Assembly (NCBI GenBank): GCA_037974665.1
Contig: CM075770.1
Location: 2,492,501-2,556,500, forward strand
From: Ehretia macrophylla
Taxonomy: Eukaryota > Streptophyta > Magnoliopsida > Boraginales > Ehretiaceae
Direction: 5' to 3'
DNA length: 64,000 nucleotides
Positions 11,780 to 23,370 of the stretch are shown here, piece by piece. Numbering within the stretch: position 1 is the stretch's first letter; each line of letters opens with the position of its first letter. The notes below the pieces were generated by a model. The model saw nothing but the letters and a program-made list of their open reading frames with translations, made no database searches and was not told the DNA's origin. The translations under genes were made by a program, and so were the position numbers.

Positions 11780-12240
11780 CTAAAGCTATTACTTGTGCTT
11801 TTCTTGGCTATGCGATGAATAGTACATATTATAGATTTTTTGATCTTGAAAATCAAACAATTGTTGAGTCAGGTGATGCTATTTTTTATGAAGAAAAGTA
11901 TGCTTTTAAACTTCAAAATAGTGGGGGTAAAGAAATTTCTGAAAATATGTCTTCTATATCTCCTTCTACTTCTTTTCAAGATAATGAAAATGTTTTCTCT
12001 GAACCAAGAAGGAGTAAAAGGGCACGTATTGAAAAAAATTTTGGTTCAGATTTTTATGTTTTCAATTCAGAAGAACGCCCACTTACTTTAAAAGAAACTT
12101 TTTCATCACTTGACGCCATTTTTTAGAATGAAGCTGTAAATGATGAGATGGATTCACTAATTTCTAATAAAACTTGGAAATTAGTTGAATTATTAGTAGA
12201 TTGTGAAACGATAGGTTGCAAGTTTAAACATTTTATTAGT
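11780..12240 (+). mobile_element. Copia pol fossil fragment in opposite orientation
   Basis: On the plus strand this fragment encodes the post-integrase linker of Copia pol: YRFFDLENQTIVESGDAIF, then the basic RRSKRARIEKNFG motif, and the start of the reverse transcriptase region (EAVNDEMDSLISNKTWKLV). It lies head to head with the minus-strand block to its left. An internal inversion of one copy, or juxtaposition of two, would both explain this. It is an incomplete fossil. Confidence 0.8.
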
Positions 12241-13189
12241 TGATTATTTTATTATCTATTATCCGGAGTCTTATTTTAAATTTGAGTTAGCAAGAAAAAT
12301 TTCAACCAGAATAATCCTACTGCTCAAGCTCATGTCCTTCTCATTTCACAACTTTCTAGCTTCACGCCCATCGGTGGTTAAGATTCCATTTCAATTCTAA
12401 AGTTCCATGCAGGAGTGGTGGTTGAATGTGAAATGCATTAGGGTAAACAATAAGAAGATAGAAGTGAAGAATAACATAGAACCTATAAAGAAAAAATTTA
12501 CATGAACCCATAATTTAATTTATTTGAGAGTTAAATCTATTTTGTCCCACGAGTTCTAACATAATTTCTAAACTCTCCTTTTAAATTTACCCAAAAAATA
12601 ATGAAACCCCCACGACGCACCACTCTCCCCCATCCTAATATATCAACCAAATCACCATAACACCCAAATAAAATATCTTTTTTTTTTTTATAAAAAAAAG
12701 GATTGATTTTTAATCACTAAAAATTTCAACTCTCCAAACCCAAATGTTTATTTATGTGTCTGCGCGTGGTCGGCTATCTATAACAAGGGATCAGAAATTT
12801 ACCCATATTAATCACAATGTTTTAACTCTTTTGCAATACTTCAATTGCCAGATAAAAAAACCATTACAGTTAGTGTCTTATTCTAATGATTTTCGTACCC
12901 GTTGTATAAACTAAATTTTTTCCAACAATTTCATTTAATTTCAACTGTTAATTTTTTTATTAGTTTTCTTAATTATTATTTATGAATTACTTTTTTCTAA
13001 TAATTTTAAAATTATAGTTTAATTGCAAGGATTTCCAGTTGTTGCTTATTATCTACAAAAGTTATTGTAGCAGAGAATTTATAGTGAAACCATAAGCAGT
13101 AGTTGAAAAACTATTGCAGAGGTTATATATAATAATTTTTACCCTTTTGCAAGAGTTTTAAGTGTTTTATAAAATAGTGTTATGAGCTT
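12241..13189. other. Non-coding AT-rich stretch
   Basis: No gene or RNA was recognised. About 12880-13190 resembles about 400-660 near the left edge (shared short segments such as GTTTTAAGTGTT and AACTGTTAA), suggesting an old dispersed repeat of unidentified family. Confidence 0.4.
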
Positions 13190-13866
13190 AAGTAATAATT
13201 CGAGTCTATCAATTTTAGTTACTAGATATGAAATTCTAAACAATTACTCTTTAAGTTTACAATACGAACCTCACTTGTAGTTTATGAATTTTGAACCTAG
13301 GGTGTAACCATTATTCTTCTCTAGTGCAAAGCTCCCTTGACTAATAAGTTAGAAGTAAATGTAGAAATAAATGTTAGAACTTAGAAGTAAGAGACAGAAG
13401 AAAGAAATGGTTTGGTGAGAACCACTGGCCATATGGTCTAGTACTATAACTCTCATTTTAGATGCGTGAATTTTCGAAATTCATTCTCATTTGTAATATT
13501 TTAAGTGATAAAATGCTAAGTTTCCTTGAAAGAAAAAAAAAAAATGGTTGGTGGTTAAGTTCGAATTGTCAACGACTGTGCCAGACTGCAATTCATGAAG
13601 TCAAACCTTAGCGCAACTTGGAACATGGAAAATTTTGCAAACCTTTGCTGCCTGTGGTACGATAACAAACTTTGTCCAATGGAAAATTATTTTGTTGTGA
13701 CGGGTCCATGCGCATAAAACGGTGAAAGTAATATATACATTTATGTGGTTTGTCACGATACTACATGCGCCCACTATACCGCATATGAGATAATTTATTA
13801 TTATCAAAACAATAATTACAACTTTTTGGACAAATAAAAACTTGCAAAAAAATGGAAAGAGTCCAT
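13190..13866. repeat. Local duplication, copy 1 (preserves empty insertion sites)
   Basis: This segment aligns with about 14920-15305, continuing at 20572-20634 and 21022-21290, for example TTGTCAACGAC, CTTAGCGCAACTTGGA, TTTGCAAACCTTTGCTGCCTG, ACGATAACAAACTTTGTCCA and ATGAGATAATTTATTATTATC. Here the sequence is continuous where the other copy is interrupted by the LINE and the fold-back element, so the duplication predates both insertions. No protein is encoded. Confidence 0.75.
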
Positions 13867-15295
13867 TTCAAATTTTTACGCTACTTCAAAATAATCAAAA
13901 TTAATTAACCAGTTCGCACACCTGTTAATTTAGCGGTACTCCTGGCCAGGATGTTTTTGGAGTCCTCTATCATGAGACGAAATGATCTATGAATTCTTTC
14001 TAAAAAGTAATATGGAGAAACTTATTCAATACATTTATTGTATGGTGATATAGTGAAAAAAGACATTTTGGGCATAATTATTACAAACGGAGGAAGTACC
14101 ATTTTATGTTGCATATATCATTACAAATTTTAAAATAGAAAATTATGAACTATATTATCATGCAATTATAGTGAACACGAGAGGATATTGTGCACTTTAC
14201 CCGATAATGAATCCGGCATATAGACCCATTATCCTTCTTTATTCAACGGATATCCTACTAGGAGTATTACAAACTTGAGAAACAGGCTGGAGCAAGATAT
14301 CATGGTGAATTCGTTCCTGATGGAGAAATAGGAGAAGCACAGCATCTGCAGCACGAGCCTGGTGGTGGTGGTTCACAGCATACACAAGCAGGACATATTG
14401 GTCGTTTCAGAAGTGTTTCTGCGAAGAATGAAAGTTGAATTAGCAAAAATAAAACTTGAAGCTGAAAAGTTGCATTAAGTTTATAAAGAAAAAGTTATGG
14501 TTTTTTCATTAAAGTACATAAAGAAAAGGTTACGGTTTTCAAGAAATTACCTCGGTAAGTGGTTTGAAATCGTGCTGCATCACTTGGTAATATAGGAGAT
14601 AAAACCAAGTTGAAAAGAATTAGTGTCACCAACATGGACCTCAGACTTGCAGCGTTCTTTTCCATTTGTTATGAAGAAATTAATTAATCTGAAAGATGTT
14701 GAGGTTTATAGTAATTCAGATGGGTGTATTATATATATATATACCCTTTTTGGGTCATTGGTCCGCCAATATGCATATGCCGTGTTCGTTGAATTCCATG
14801 GGTTGTGATTTTACCATTTCTTTCTTTATTGCAGTTGGGTTGGGTTAATTTCAAGCCAATTTATTAATAAATTTTCAGTGATGTCTCATGTAGTGTCGAA
14901 TACGATAAGATAAATGTGTTTAAATAATAATTCAAGTTTATTATTTTAAATTAATAGATATAAAATTTTTTATAATTATTCTTAAATTTACGATAAGTTT
15001 AGATTTCTGAACATAATAGGTAACGTTATTGTTTTTTAGTACACAACTCTACTTACTAATAAGTTAGAAGTCACTAATAAGGGTTAGTTAGTCTTTTATA
15101 AAGTTACTTTTTACTCACAAAGATATGGACTCTATATATATTTTTATTACATGACCTCACATGATACTGACTCATAGAAGAAAATTTCTAGAACTAAATT
15201 TAGATATAAATGTTGGAACTGAGAAGTAAGGGACGGACGAAAGAAATGGATGGTGAGAATTTCGAATTGTCAACGACGGTGGCAATTTGCAGTTC
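13867..15295. other. Non-coding stretch with an unassigned open frame and the start of duplication copy 2
   Basis: Around 14262-14440 a plus-strand frame reads KLEKQAGARYHGEF, then a GGGG-containing stretch and GHIGRFRSVSAKNES. It has no recognised domain and may be a captured or decayed exon. The part from about 14920 is copy 2 of the local duplication. Otherwise nothing is seen. Confidence 0.35.
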
Positions 15296-15599
15296 ATGAA
15301 GTCAACTTTTTTTTTTTTTTTTTGCTAAAAGCAAGCAGATGACTTTGTATTAATCACAAAAATATTTACATATGATATAGTAATGTACTACAAAAAACAG
15401 TGATCATTTAAGTTCCAAACTCTACAAATCGCTTGATTCTTAAGAGAATATTTGACTTTCCTGATCTTGTACAATTTTATTGCAACATCAAAGCAAATAT
15501 TCAAAAAAATTTCCTCTCTTTCCACAAATGAAAGACGAAAGCTCCAAAGAAGAGCTTCATGGAAGTAGATTGAAAAGAAACTGAATGAGCAAACTGGTT

Positions 15600-18500
15600 C
15601 ATCTAATCTTCAATACTAGTCCAATTGTTGACAGACGAGGGACCTTTAGTAAGTTTCCATCCTTTGATCCACAATCTGCGAGAGAAAGAACAAAGACCAA
15701 AGAGGTGATCTCTATCCTCAATACATGCACGACAGAAAACACAATGAGGATCAATTGATAAACCCCAAGAAAGAAGACTGACTTTTAGTAAGAAGTCTAT
15801 CTTTCCAACAAAGCCAAGAGCAGAACGAATGCTTAGGGATATTATAATTAAACCAGATGGACCCATACCATTCAGCAGAAGGGTACTGTGGTTTAATACA
15901 CTTAAGAGCAAAACGCATACTGTAATTTCCATTGGGAGAGTTAATCCAAAAAATACCATCTTCACGGTTAGGCGCAGGTATGATGTTTCCCAAAAGTTGA
16001 GCGATCTGATTGAATGTCGGGTTGTTCATTGGCCAAAACCAATGACCATTGCAAATAAATTCCTCAACACGAGCATTAGGATTGAACCCATTGTCCAACA
16101 CGAATTGTTCACCAAAGGCATCAATCAAAATACCCATTGGGTGCCAATGATCTTTCTAAAACAGAGTTTTGTGTCCGTTTCCAATCCTGTGAACCATGAA
16201 AGTTCTAGCAAGATGACGTGTGAACCATGAAAGTTCTAGCAAGATGACGGAGTTGAAGGATTTTCCTCCACGCCCAAGTTGGGTTGTCAGGCATAGGAAG
16301 GTCCCAAACATCGAATTTGCGAAGATAATTTGAGTAAATCCACCTACACCACACAGATTTCTGCTTTGTATGCAAGATCCAGAGATATCTTAGGATAGCA
16401 GCTTGGTTTATGTCCTGCAACCGAGTCAAGCCCAACCCTCCATCAAAACTTTTACAAACCTCAGCCCTGGAGACTTTGGCTTTGTTGCCAAGGTTCTCCA
16501 TACCAGACCACAGAAAAGAAGCAAGAATTTTCTCAATTTCCTCCAGACTGCCCTTAGGGAGGCTGAACATACGAGCCCAAAATGAATGGATGTTGCTAAG
16601 AATTGACTTCACGAGTTGTAGTCTTCCTGCATAAGAGAACTTGAAGTTTTCCCATTTGCCAATCCTACCAGTGATCTTGTTAACAATCTGCTTGCAATGA
16701 CTTCTAAAGAGTCTGCCAGAGAGAAGAGGAACACCCAAATATTTGATAGGTAATGTGCATGAATTGAAACCAAGAATCTCAGATATCTCGTCATTTCGAG
16801 AATCATCACAGCTGCCAAAGAAAATTTCACTTTTCACTGTACTGATTGTAAGACCAGACAAATTTGTGAAAGGAATCAGGCATTTTTTAATGATCGTAGC
16901 CGACTTGCAATCACCTTTCATGAATATGAGAAGATCGTCAGCAAAGCTCAAGTGATTCAGTCGACTATTTTTGCATTTGGGATGAAATTTGAACTCTTTG
17001 TTGAAAGAAGCCTTGGTCAAGATCCCTGACAACACTTCTATACAAAGCACAAATAAATAGGGGGATACTGGATCTCCTTGACGCAAACCCTTTGTACCAC
17101 TGAAGTAACCATGAAGACCTCCATTAATAGTTAAAGAAAATCTTGGGGTAGTAATGCAATTGCGGATCCATTGGATAAATTTATCTGGAAATTTGAAAGC
17201 AATAAGAGTGTTGACAATAAAATCTCATTCAATAGAGTCGTATGCTTTCTTGAGGTCCGCTTTGATGAGGCACCTAGGAGAAGTACCTTTGTTCTCATAC
17301 CCTCTGACAAGTTCTTGAGCAAGAAGAATATTATCTAAGATGCATTTGCCTTTAATGAAGGCATTTTGAACATCTGAAACAAGAATATGCATGAATTCCC
17401 CCAATCTATTAGCCAAAATTTTTGAGATGCACTTGTAGATCACATTGCAACATGCAATGGGTCTAAATTCATTCATGGAAGATGGATTGAGAACTTTAGG
17501 TATCAACACCAAATTTGTAGAATTAATTTCTGTGAGAATTCGCCCTGACTGGAAAAAAGACTAAATTGCTTTGATGATATCCGGACCCACAATATCCCAA
17601 GAACTCTTAAAAAAGGAGTTAAACCCGTCTGGACCAGGACTTTTGTCATTTGGGATAGAGAACAAAGAATCCTTGATTTCTTGAGGAGTGACTGTTCTAG
17701 TGAGAAGTTTGCTTGATCAGAATTTAGTGTTGTTTGCAGATACTGCTCAATGTCAGATGGTGTAGAGGAGTGTTGGTGGTGGCTATCTGGGCCAAACAAA
17801 CACATGAAACCTTATCGCTTAAATATTAATGTCCTCATTTGTATGGACAATTCGGCCCTGTTGGTTCATAATAGAAGTGATAGAGTTCTTGGCAGCCCTG
17901 TGTTTTGCATACTTGAAGAAGAATGTTGAATTAGTATCTGCTTCTGATAGCCATTGAACTCTAGATTTTTGACACCAAATACTAGCTTTGGATTCAATCA
18001 ATTCCTTTAAATTTGTAGCCAATCTGCCTTCTTCCACAATATCATCCTCACTTCCATTTCCAGCAAGAATTCTTTCTTGGATGCTACCAAGTAACATTCT
18101 GGTGTTCTCAATTTGATGTGCAAAATCACTGTAGAACTCCTTATTGAATTTTTTCAACTCCTTTTTGAGGAGTTTGAGTTTCAATGCGACTCTGAACATA
18201 GGATTCCCAGCAATGTTAGTAGCCCAGATTCTTTTAACAAAGTCATGATATTTCTCATGAGAGACCCAAGTGTTAAAGAACTTAAAAGGAATAGCTTTGC
18301 TCTTGCTGGAATTAAAAGGATTCAACAAAAGAGGACAATGATCAGATAAATCTGGGGTAATCACAGTGAGGCTAGAATCAGCATGCAGTTCCGCCCATTT
18401 GCCGTTGACAAGAATTCTATCAATTCTGCTAGCTTTGAAGTTCGACTCTGGAGATTTGTTGGTCCAAGTAAAATGGGGACCCAAACTCTTGTGTTCCGTT

Positions 18501-19017
18501 AATCCAGAGGATTCAAGACAATTGATAAACTCCCAAGAACTACTAGGCAGACTGGAACAATTCGTACGATCCTCGATGGCCAAAATTTCATTAAAATCTC
18601 CCCCAAAAGCCAAAGGCTGATCAATAAACATTCTGCTCCATTCAGTGATTTTGTGCCACAGTTCCCTTCTTTTTGGGCCGTCGTTGAAAGCATAGATAAA
18701 ACAAAAATAGAATTTCCTGTTGGATTCAAGATCAAGAATAGAGCACAAGATGGATTGATCTGTTTCATCCAGCTTTTGTACATTGACTTTTCCTTGATTC
18801 CACAGAACAGAATTCTACCATTCATATCACTGGAGTAATTATCACAAGAAGACCAAAACTTGAACTTGGATTTCAAAATGTCATAAGTATTCCAACATTT
18901 AATGCGCGTCTCAATCAGACATCCAACTGAGACATGATTATTATTCAGAAATTTAAACATCTCTGCCTGTTTATAAGGCTTATTCAAACCTCTAACGTTC
19001 CATGTTAGAAGCTTCAT
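15600..19017 (-). pseudogene. LINE ORF2, endonuclease and reverse transcriptase, frameshifted
   Basis: The frame starts MKLLTWNVRGLNKPYKQ, the canonical APE-like endonuclease start (N and W of the WNVRG motif). It shifts frame near 18740, continuing with FGGDFNEIL and the SDHCPLLL motif of the endonuclease. Reverse transcriptase follows: VLIPKVLNP, FRPIACCNVIYKCISKILA, KADLKKAYDS, QGDPVSPYLF and the catalytic HLSFADDLLIF (about 16940). Next come the thumb region and a zf-RVT C-terminus (about 15965-15603, with SIDPHCVFC). At least four frame breaks are visible. No RNase H domain was recognised. Confidence 0.85.
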
Positions 19018-20458
19018 TGAGTAGGTAGAAGAGATTTAGGGGGTGTCTCAGGTGGGAGATTCCCCAAATTAGTACCATTGTCTGCCATGTGACCTGAGAC
19101 TCCACTTGGCCCTGCAACATCATTAGAGATACCATCCAGAACTGCAAAATTATTTGAAGTCGAAGCAGGGATATCTTTACCTTTCACTGGAACTTGAGTT
19201 CTCTTAGGGGAAAGAGAAGAATCGGTTAGAACTTGCATGAGGGATGTTGGTCCTCGTATTAACTGCAGGTAAAGGTTTCCTCTGCTCATGAAGAGGGGAC
19301 TTAGATCTTGCTGTATTACTCCTGGAGATTCTTTTGGGTGGAGGTTTTCGAGCATTGAAAGGGCGTACTAAATCTCTAGGCTGTTCCTCCCCTTTTTATA
19401 GGGACATCTACTAACAGGATGGCCAAAAGCATGGCACGAAGTACAGGGGGTGGGTTTCCAAGCATACTCCACCTGAATTTCAACAATTTTAGTCAAAGCT
19501 TCTCCTGATTCATTCATTTCCTCCAACTCTAGCTCAAAAGCATTAGGAAGGGTAGCTTTAATGTCCACTTCAACGCAAACATGGATGTAGGATAATCTAG
19601 TTCTAGACTCAAGGCTGGCATCCATTTGAAGTGGATTACCAATAGCACTAGCCACATAGCTTAACCCCTCTTGAGTCCAATGTTCGGTAGGTACATTCCA
19701 AAGCTTGACCCAAATCGGAATTTTATCAAAACGAAATTGAGCAGTTCAATCCCCGGTTGCCACCTTCGGAGAAATAGGGGCCTCTGGTTCACATGCCATT
19801 GTTGGCTTAACACAACATCACAGTCTTGAGCATTTTCAAAACGGAAGAAAAACAGACCCTCGTTTGTTGATTTGATATCGAACTTGCCAAACTGTTTCCA
19901 TAAATTGCTGACCACATATTTCACAGCAGTGTATGAGGGGGCTTTATCAATAAACTGACCTACCAAGGTATTCTTCCAGAACTTACAGCCAAGTTCTCTC
20001 ACACTAACTGGCGGTTTGACTCTTATTTTACCATTGACCGTTAGAGGCTGATGGAATTTGAGCTCCTTCAAGCTGCTCGTGTGGCTAGCAAACAGATTCT
20101 CCCAATACTGTTTGGGAAGAGACTCAGTCGACGGATCTTGAGCTGTTGAAGGTTCAGCAACAGTAAATGAGTAACCTAGCTGCTGAGGAGTAGCTAGGTT
20201 AATGGAAGGGGGAGAGGTAGGTGTTTGAACCTTCTCTGAAGGAGTTCCCAAAGGAGGGAAATCAATCTGCTCCTTAACGGGTGAAGTAGGTTGCAATGTT
20301 ACAAGACCTTGAACTGCTGAAGAAGAGACCTCAACATGCGAAGAATTTGAAGCAGGACTATGAGAAGATTTCGTGGGTGAATCTTCCATGTCCTTGAAGA
20401 ACTCCTTGGAGCTGGAAAGTGAAGCAGAGTGGCTGCGGTTTGGCTTTTTTCTTTCCAT
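19014..20458 (-). pseudogene. LINE ORF1, nucleic-acid-binding protein, frameshifted
   Basis: The frame starts MERKKPNRSHSAS with a Ser/Thr/Pro-rich leader. A DUF4283-type domain follows (GKFDIKSTNEGLFFFRF to HVNQRPLFLRRWQPGIE). After a frameshift near 19745, the frame gives a segment with VEYAWKPTPCTSCHAFGHP ending in a CX2CX4HX4C zinc knuckle (about 19430-19390). A further break separates a proline-rich tail that overlaps the ORF2 start by 4 nt (19014-19017). In plant L1 elements this protein coats the element RNA for retrotransposition. Confidence 0.8.
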
Positions 20459-20634
20459 AGTTTACGGCGGCGTCTGGTGTTTGAGATCTGATTTGGGGTT
20501 TGGCGCATGTTAGAAGGCTGACATGCGCCGAGGTAAAAGTAGCAGGCAAGGTTCATGACTATCCTTCTGCTATGAAGTCAAACTTAGCGCAACTTGGACC
20601 TGGAAAATTTTGCAAACCTTTGCTGCCTGTCGTA

Positions 20635-21019
20635 TGAGGAAAAAATTGCACGAACAGTCAACATTATTTTTTTAAAATTTTAAATTAATCCTTATTATTC
20701 AAAATTACTAATTAATTTTTATTATTTTTTTAAAAAATTATATTTATTTTTATTGTTCAAAATTATTTAATTTAATCTTTATTATTTAAAAAAAAAATAA
20801 TTTAGTCATTATTATTCTCTAAAAGAAATTAAATTAGCTAAGGACTAAATTAATTTTAAAAAATAATAATAATGACTAAATTGACTAATTCTAAATTATA
20901 AAAATGAATTTACTTTTTTAAAAAAATTAATAAAAACTAAATTAATTAATTTTAAATAATTTAAATAAATTTAAATTTTTAACGAAACAATAATGACTAT
21001 TGGGACAAATTTCCGGTCA
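20635..21019. mobile_element. Fold-back AT-rich MITE
   Basis: A 385-bp element whose two halves are near-complementary. The left end reads TGAGGAAAAAATTGCACGAA and the inverted right end TGACCGGAAATTTGTCCCAA, with ACAGTCAACATTATTT against ATAGTCATTATTGTTT further in. It is flanked by TA on both sides and interrupts duplication copy 2 where copy 1 reads TGCCTGTGGTACGATAAC. It is non-coding. Family assignment (Tc1/mariner-like by the TA) is tentative. Confidence 0.65.
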
Positions 21020-21350
21020 TACGATAACAAACTTTGTCCAATGGAAAATTTTGCAAACATATTGGGCTTCAATTTTAACCTTGTGGTATCATTTTGTTGT
21101 GACTAGGACATACACACATAAAACAGTGAAGATAATCCATACGTTTATGTAGTTTTGTAATGTTTGACATGTGTTCATGATACCACATATGAGATAATTT
21201 ATTATTATCAAAATAATGATTACAACTTTTTAGATAAATAAAAACTTATAAAAGAATAGACAAAAGTCTTATTACAAATTTTTGGACAAAAAAAATATTA
21301 CATGAAAATATTCATGCTTGTCTTCAAAATAAAATTGGCCATAATTTTTA

Positions 21351-22380
21351 AGGTGAAGTGCACAGAACCCCTTATACTTTTAAAAAAGTGCATAAGACCT
21401 TATTGTACTTTTAAAACAACCAAACACTTCCTCTATAATTTTTAAAACACATCACACTTGTCCCATCCCCATAAGTTAACAGAATATATAAAAAGACTTA
21501 GACGCCCTTATTTTAATTTTATGTGTTTTGTCTTTTATCAAGTAAAAATATATGGCCAAATTTTTTACCCTCTGTTACCAGATTGGAAAAAAAAATAGCT
21601 TTTACCCTCTTTTACCAATCGATTCACTCAATCCCACTATTTTAGTCCTAAAAAAAACCCTAAAATATTTTACCCTCTTTTAGAACGTGAAGCAAAGACA
21701 AGTTGTATTCTTAAAGTTAATTCTCATATTAGATTTTACACTTTTGTAATACTTTGATGACTTATTTCATTTTATTTTTTAACCTTATTGTTTCAATTGA
21801 GTTTTTTGTACTGATGAAAAACAAATTATATATTAAAAACAAAGAGAAAAGAATATCAACATATGCTACTTTATTAGGCTGTGATGATTCTTCATGTTGT
21901 TTTTGCAGGCATTGAGAAAAAAGTGGGTCGAACTCTATATGGGTTTGTTTCTCCTACATGCAACTGTTGATTTTTGCAGCCATGGCAGAGCTCACATTCT
22001 CGTTGCCTTGTTTTATTGTGTACAATATATGCTACTTAATTGGCATGAAAACAGAATATAAAGGAGGTGTTTAGGTACTTAAAATATGAAAATAGTGGGC
22101 ATCATACATTTGCAAATCTTTCTGAGTAATGAGAAAGCATAAATCTTTGTGGTGTATGTTTTATAGATCAAAAGAGGGTATTTTGCCAAATGAACAAATA
22201 TATTTTATTTTCAAAACTAGAAAAAAATAATCAAAGTTACAAAATATGTGTGTTTCATACACTTGTCGTTAAAATTAACGGTTTTATTGATGAAGGAGGC
22301 AACTATAATGCATTTTAAAAACTACAGAAGATGTGTTTGGTTGTTTTAATTAAAGCACCGAGAGTCTGTGCACTTCACCC
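21351..22380. mobile_element. Non-autonomous Mutator-like element (MULE MITE)
   Basis: The left end starts AGGTGAAGTGCACAGA and the right end inverted is GGGTGAAGTGCACAGA. Similarity continues about 80 bp inward (CAACCAAACAC, TTTTTAAAA). A perfect 9-bp target duplication TAATTTTTA lies at 21342-21350 and 22381-22389, the Mutator hallmark. The element is 1030 bp with no transposase. It sits 36 bp from the stop codon of the orphan kinase exon. Confidence 0.85.
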
Positions 22381-22424
22381 TAATTTTTAAGCCACAACCT
22401 AACAATCTCGTATACTTCCTTTAA

Positions 22425-22823
22425 CTATCTAGCATAAGGAGACATTTCGCTATCATAATCACCTTCAAGTGAAAGGCTAGGGTTTATGTCCTGGTTTTCT
22501 ATCACTCCAAACCTTTGATGTCCCATCTCTACTGCCAATGACTCCTTTAATTCCATCAACATATCACTCATTCCTAACCTTTGGGTAGCGGTTAGTGGGA
22601 TGCATGCCTTGGCAGTCTCATAAACCTTCCAAGCAGAGTTAACGTTGAATTCTGCTCGTAACCTTGGATCAATAATTTCATGAATGTCCCCTTCCTCGAT
22701 CTTGGAATTCACCCAAGTTACTATATGAATGTTCTCAGAGTTGTTCTTTATTATGGCAGGCTGTCCAGTGATTAACTCCAAAAGGATAATTCCGAAACTG
22801 TAAACATCGCTTTTCCCATTCAA
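22425..22823 (-). pseudogene. Orphan last exon of a malectin-like LRR receptor kinase (fragment B)
   Basis: The fragment encodes kinase subdomains IX-XI ([40 protein letters not shown]) and a C-terminal tail with PSLSLEGDYDSEMSPYAR. It matches the last exon of gene A and of the complete gene. The tail motif SLSLEGD resembles the complete gene's LSLKGDSDGKMAR, so it is closer to that copy. Homology stops abruptly at about 22823 inside the exon, where a minisatellite begins. No upstream kinase, LRR or malectin exon was found to the right. The remaining frame is open, but it cannot make a kinase. Confidence 0.85.
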
Positions 22824-22832
22824 CAAACTTCC

Positions 22833-23370
22833 TAAGCGGACTAGCCTATGTAGTCTCTCGAGACTACATGAAAGTCCTATGAGGACCAACCTACAAGATG
22901 TCGTCTCATGCGACCAAAGAGAAGTCTTATGAGCTACCAACCTACAAAAAATAGTCCATTGCGATTACATAAAAGTCCTAAAGGGACTAACCTACGAGGA
23001 TGTTGCCTATCGCGGTTAAACAAAGGTCCTGTGAGGACCAACCTACAAAACGTAACCCATTGCAGTTAAATAAATGTCCTTAGCGAACTACCCTACGTAG
23101 TCTGCAGTAACTACGAAAAGGTTCTAATTGGACCAAACTACTAATGCAATAGCCCAAAGCGGAAAGTCCTAAGTGGACTGCCCTACATAGTCTACGACGA
23201 CTACGAAAAAGTCCCATGTGGACCAACCTACAAAGCACGGCCTGTTGCGGCCAAAAACAAAAAATTCCATGAGGACCAACCTACGAAGCACGACCCTTTG
23301 CGGCCAAATAAAGTCCTATGAGGGCTAGCCTACGAAACATAGTCATGTGCGACCATGCAAAAGTTCTGTA
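22833..23370. repeat. Minisatellite of about 50-bp hairpin units
   Basis: About eleven degenerate tandem units of 45-54 bp. Each starts near GTCCTATGAGGACCAACCTA and ends near GCGGCCAAATAAA. The unit start is a short inverted repeat (GTCC-TATG-AGGAC), and several units carry a second one (TAGTCTACGACGACTA). There is no coding potential. It begins within 10 bp of where the orphan kinase exon breaks off and is probably part of an inserted element reaching to about 24.4 kb. Confidence 0.75.

Larger units (their letters stand above)
15306..20571 (-). mobile_element. Nearly full-length L1-type LINE
   Basis: A plant L1 retrotransposon of about 5.27 kb on the minus strand. A poly-T run at about 15307-15324 is its poly-A tail. 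The 10-bp target duplication ATGAAGTCAA occurs at 15296-15305 and 20572-20581. ORF1 (about 20458-19014) has a DUF4283-like domain and a CCHC knuckle. ORF2 (about 19017-15600) has endonuclease, reverse transcriptase and a C-terminal zf-RVT region. Several frameshifts interrupt both frames, so it is inactive. A 29-nt direct duplication at about 16189-16248 is one of the disruptions. Copy 1 of the local duplication at 13.6 kb shows the pre-insertion site. Confidence 0.92.

Noticed and set aside
15829-16955. Plus-strand open frames within the LINE
   Set aside because: Antisense shadows of ORF2 reverse transcriptase.
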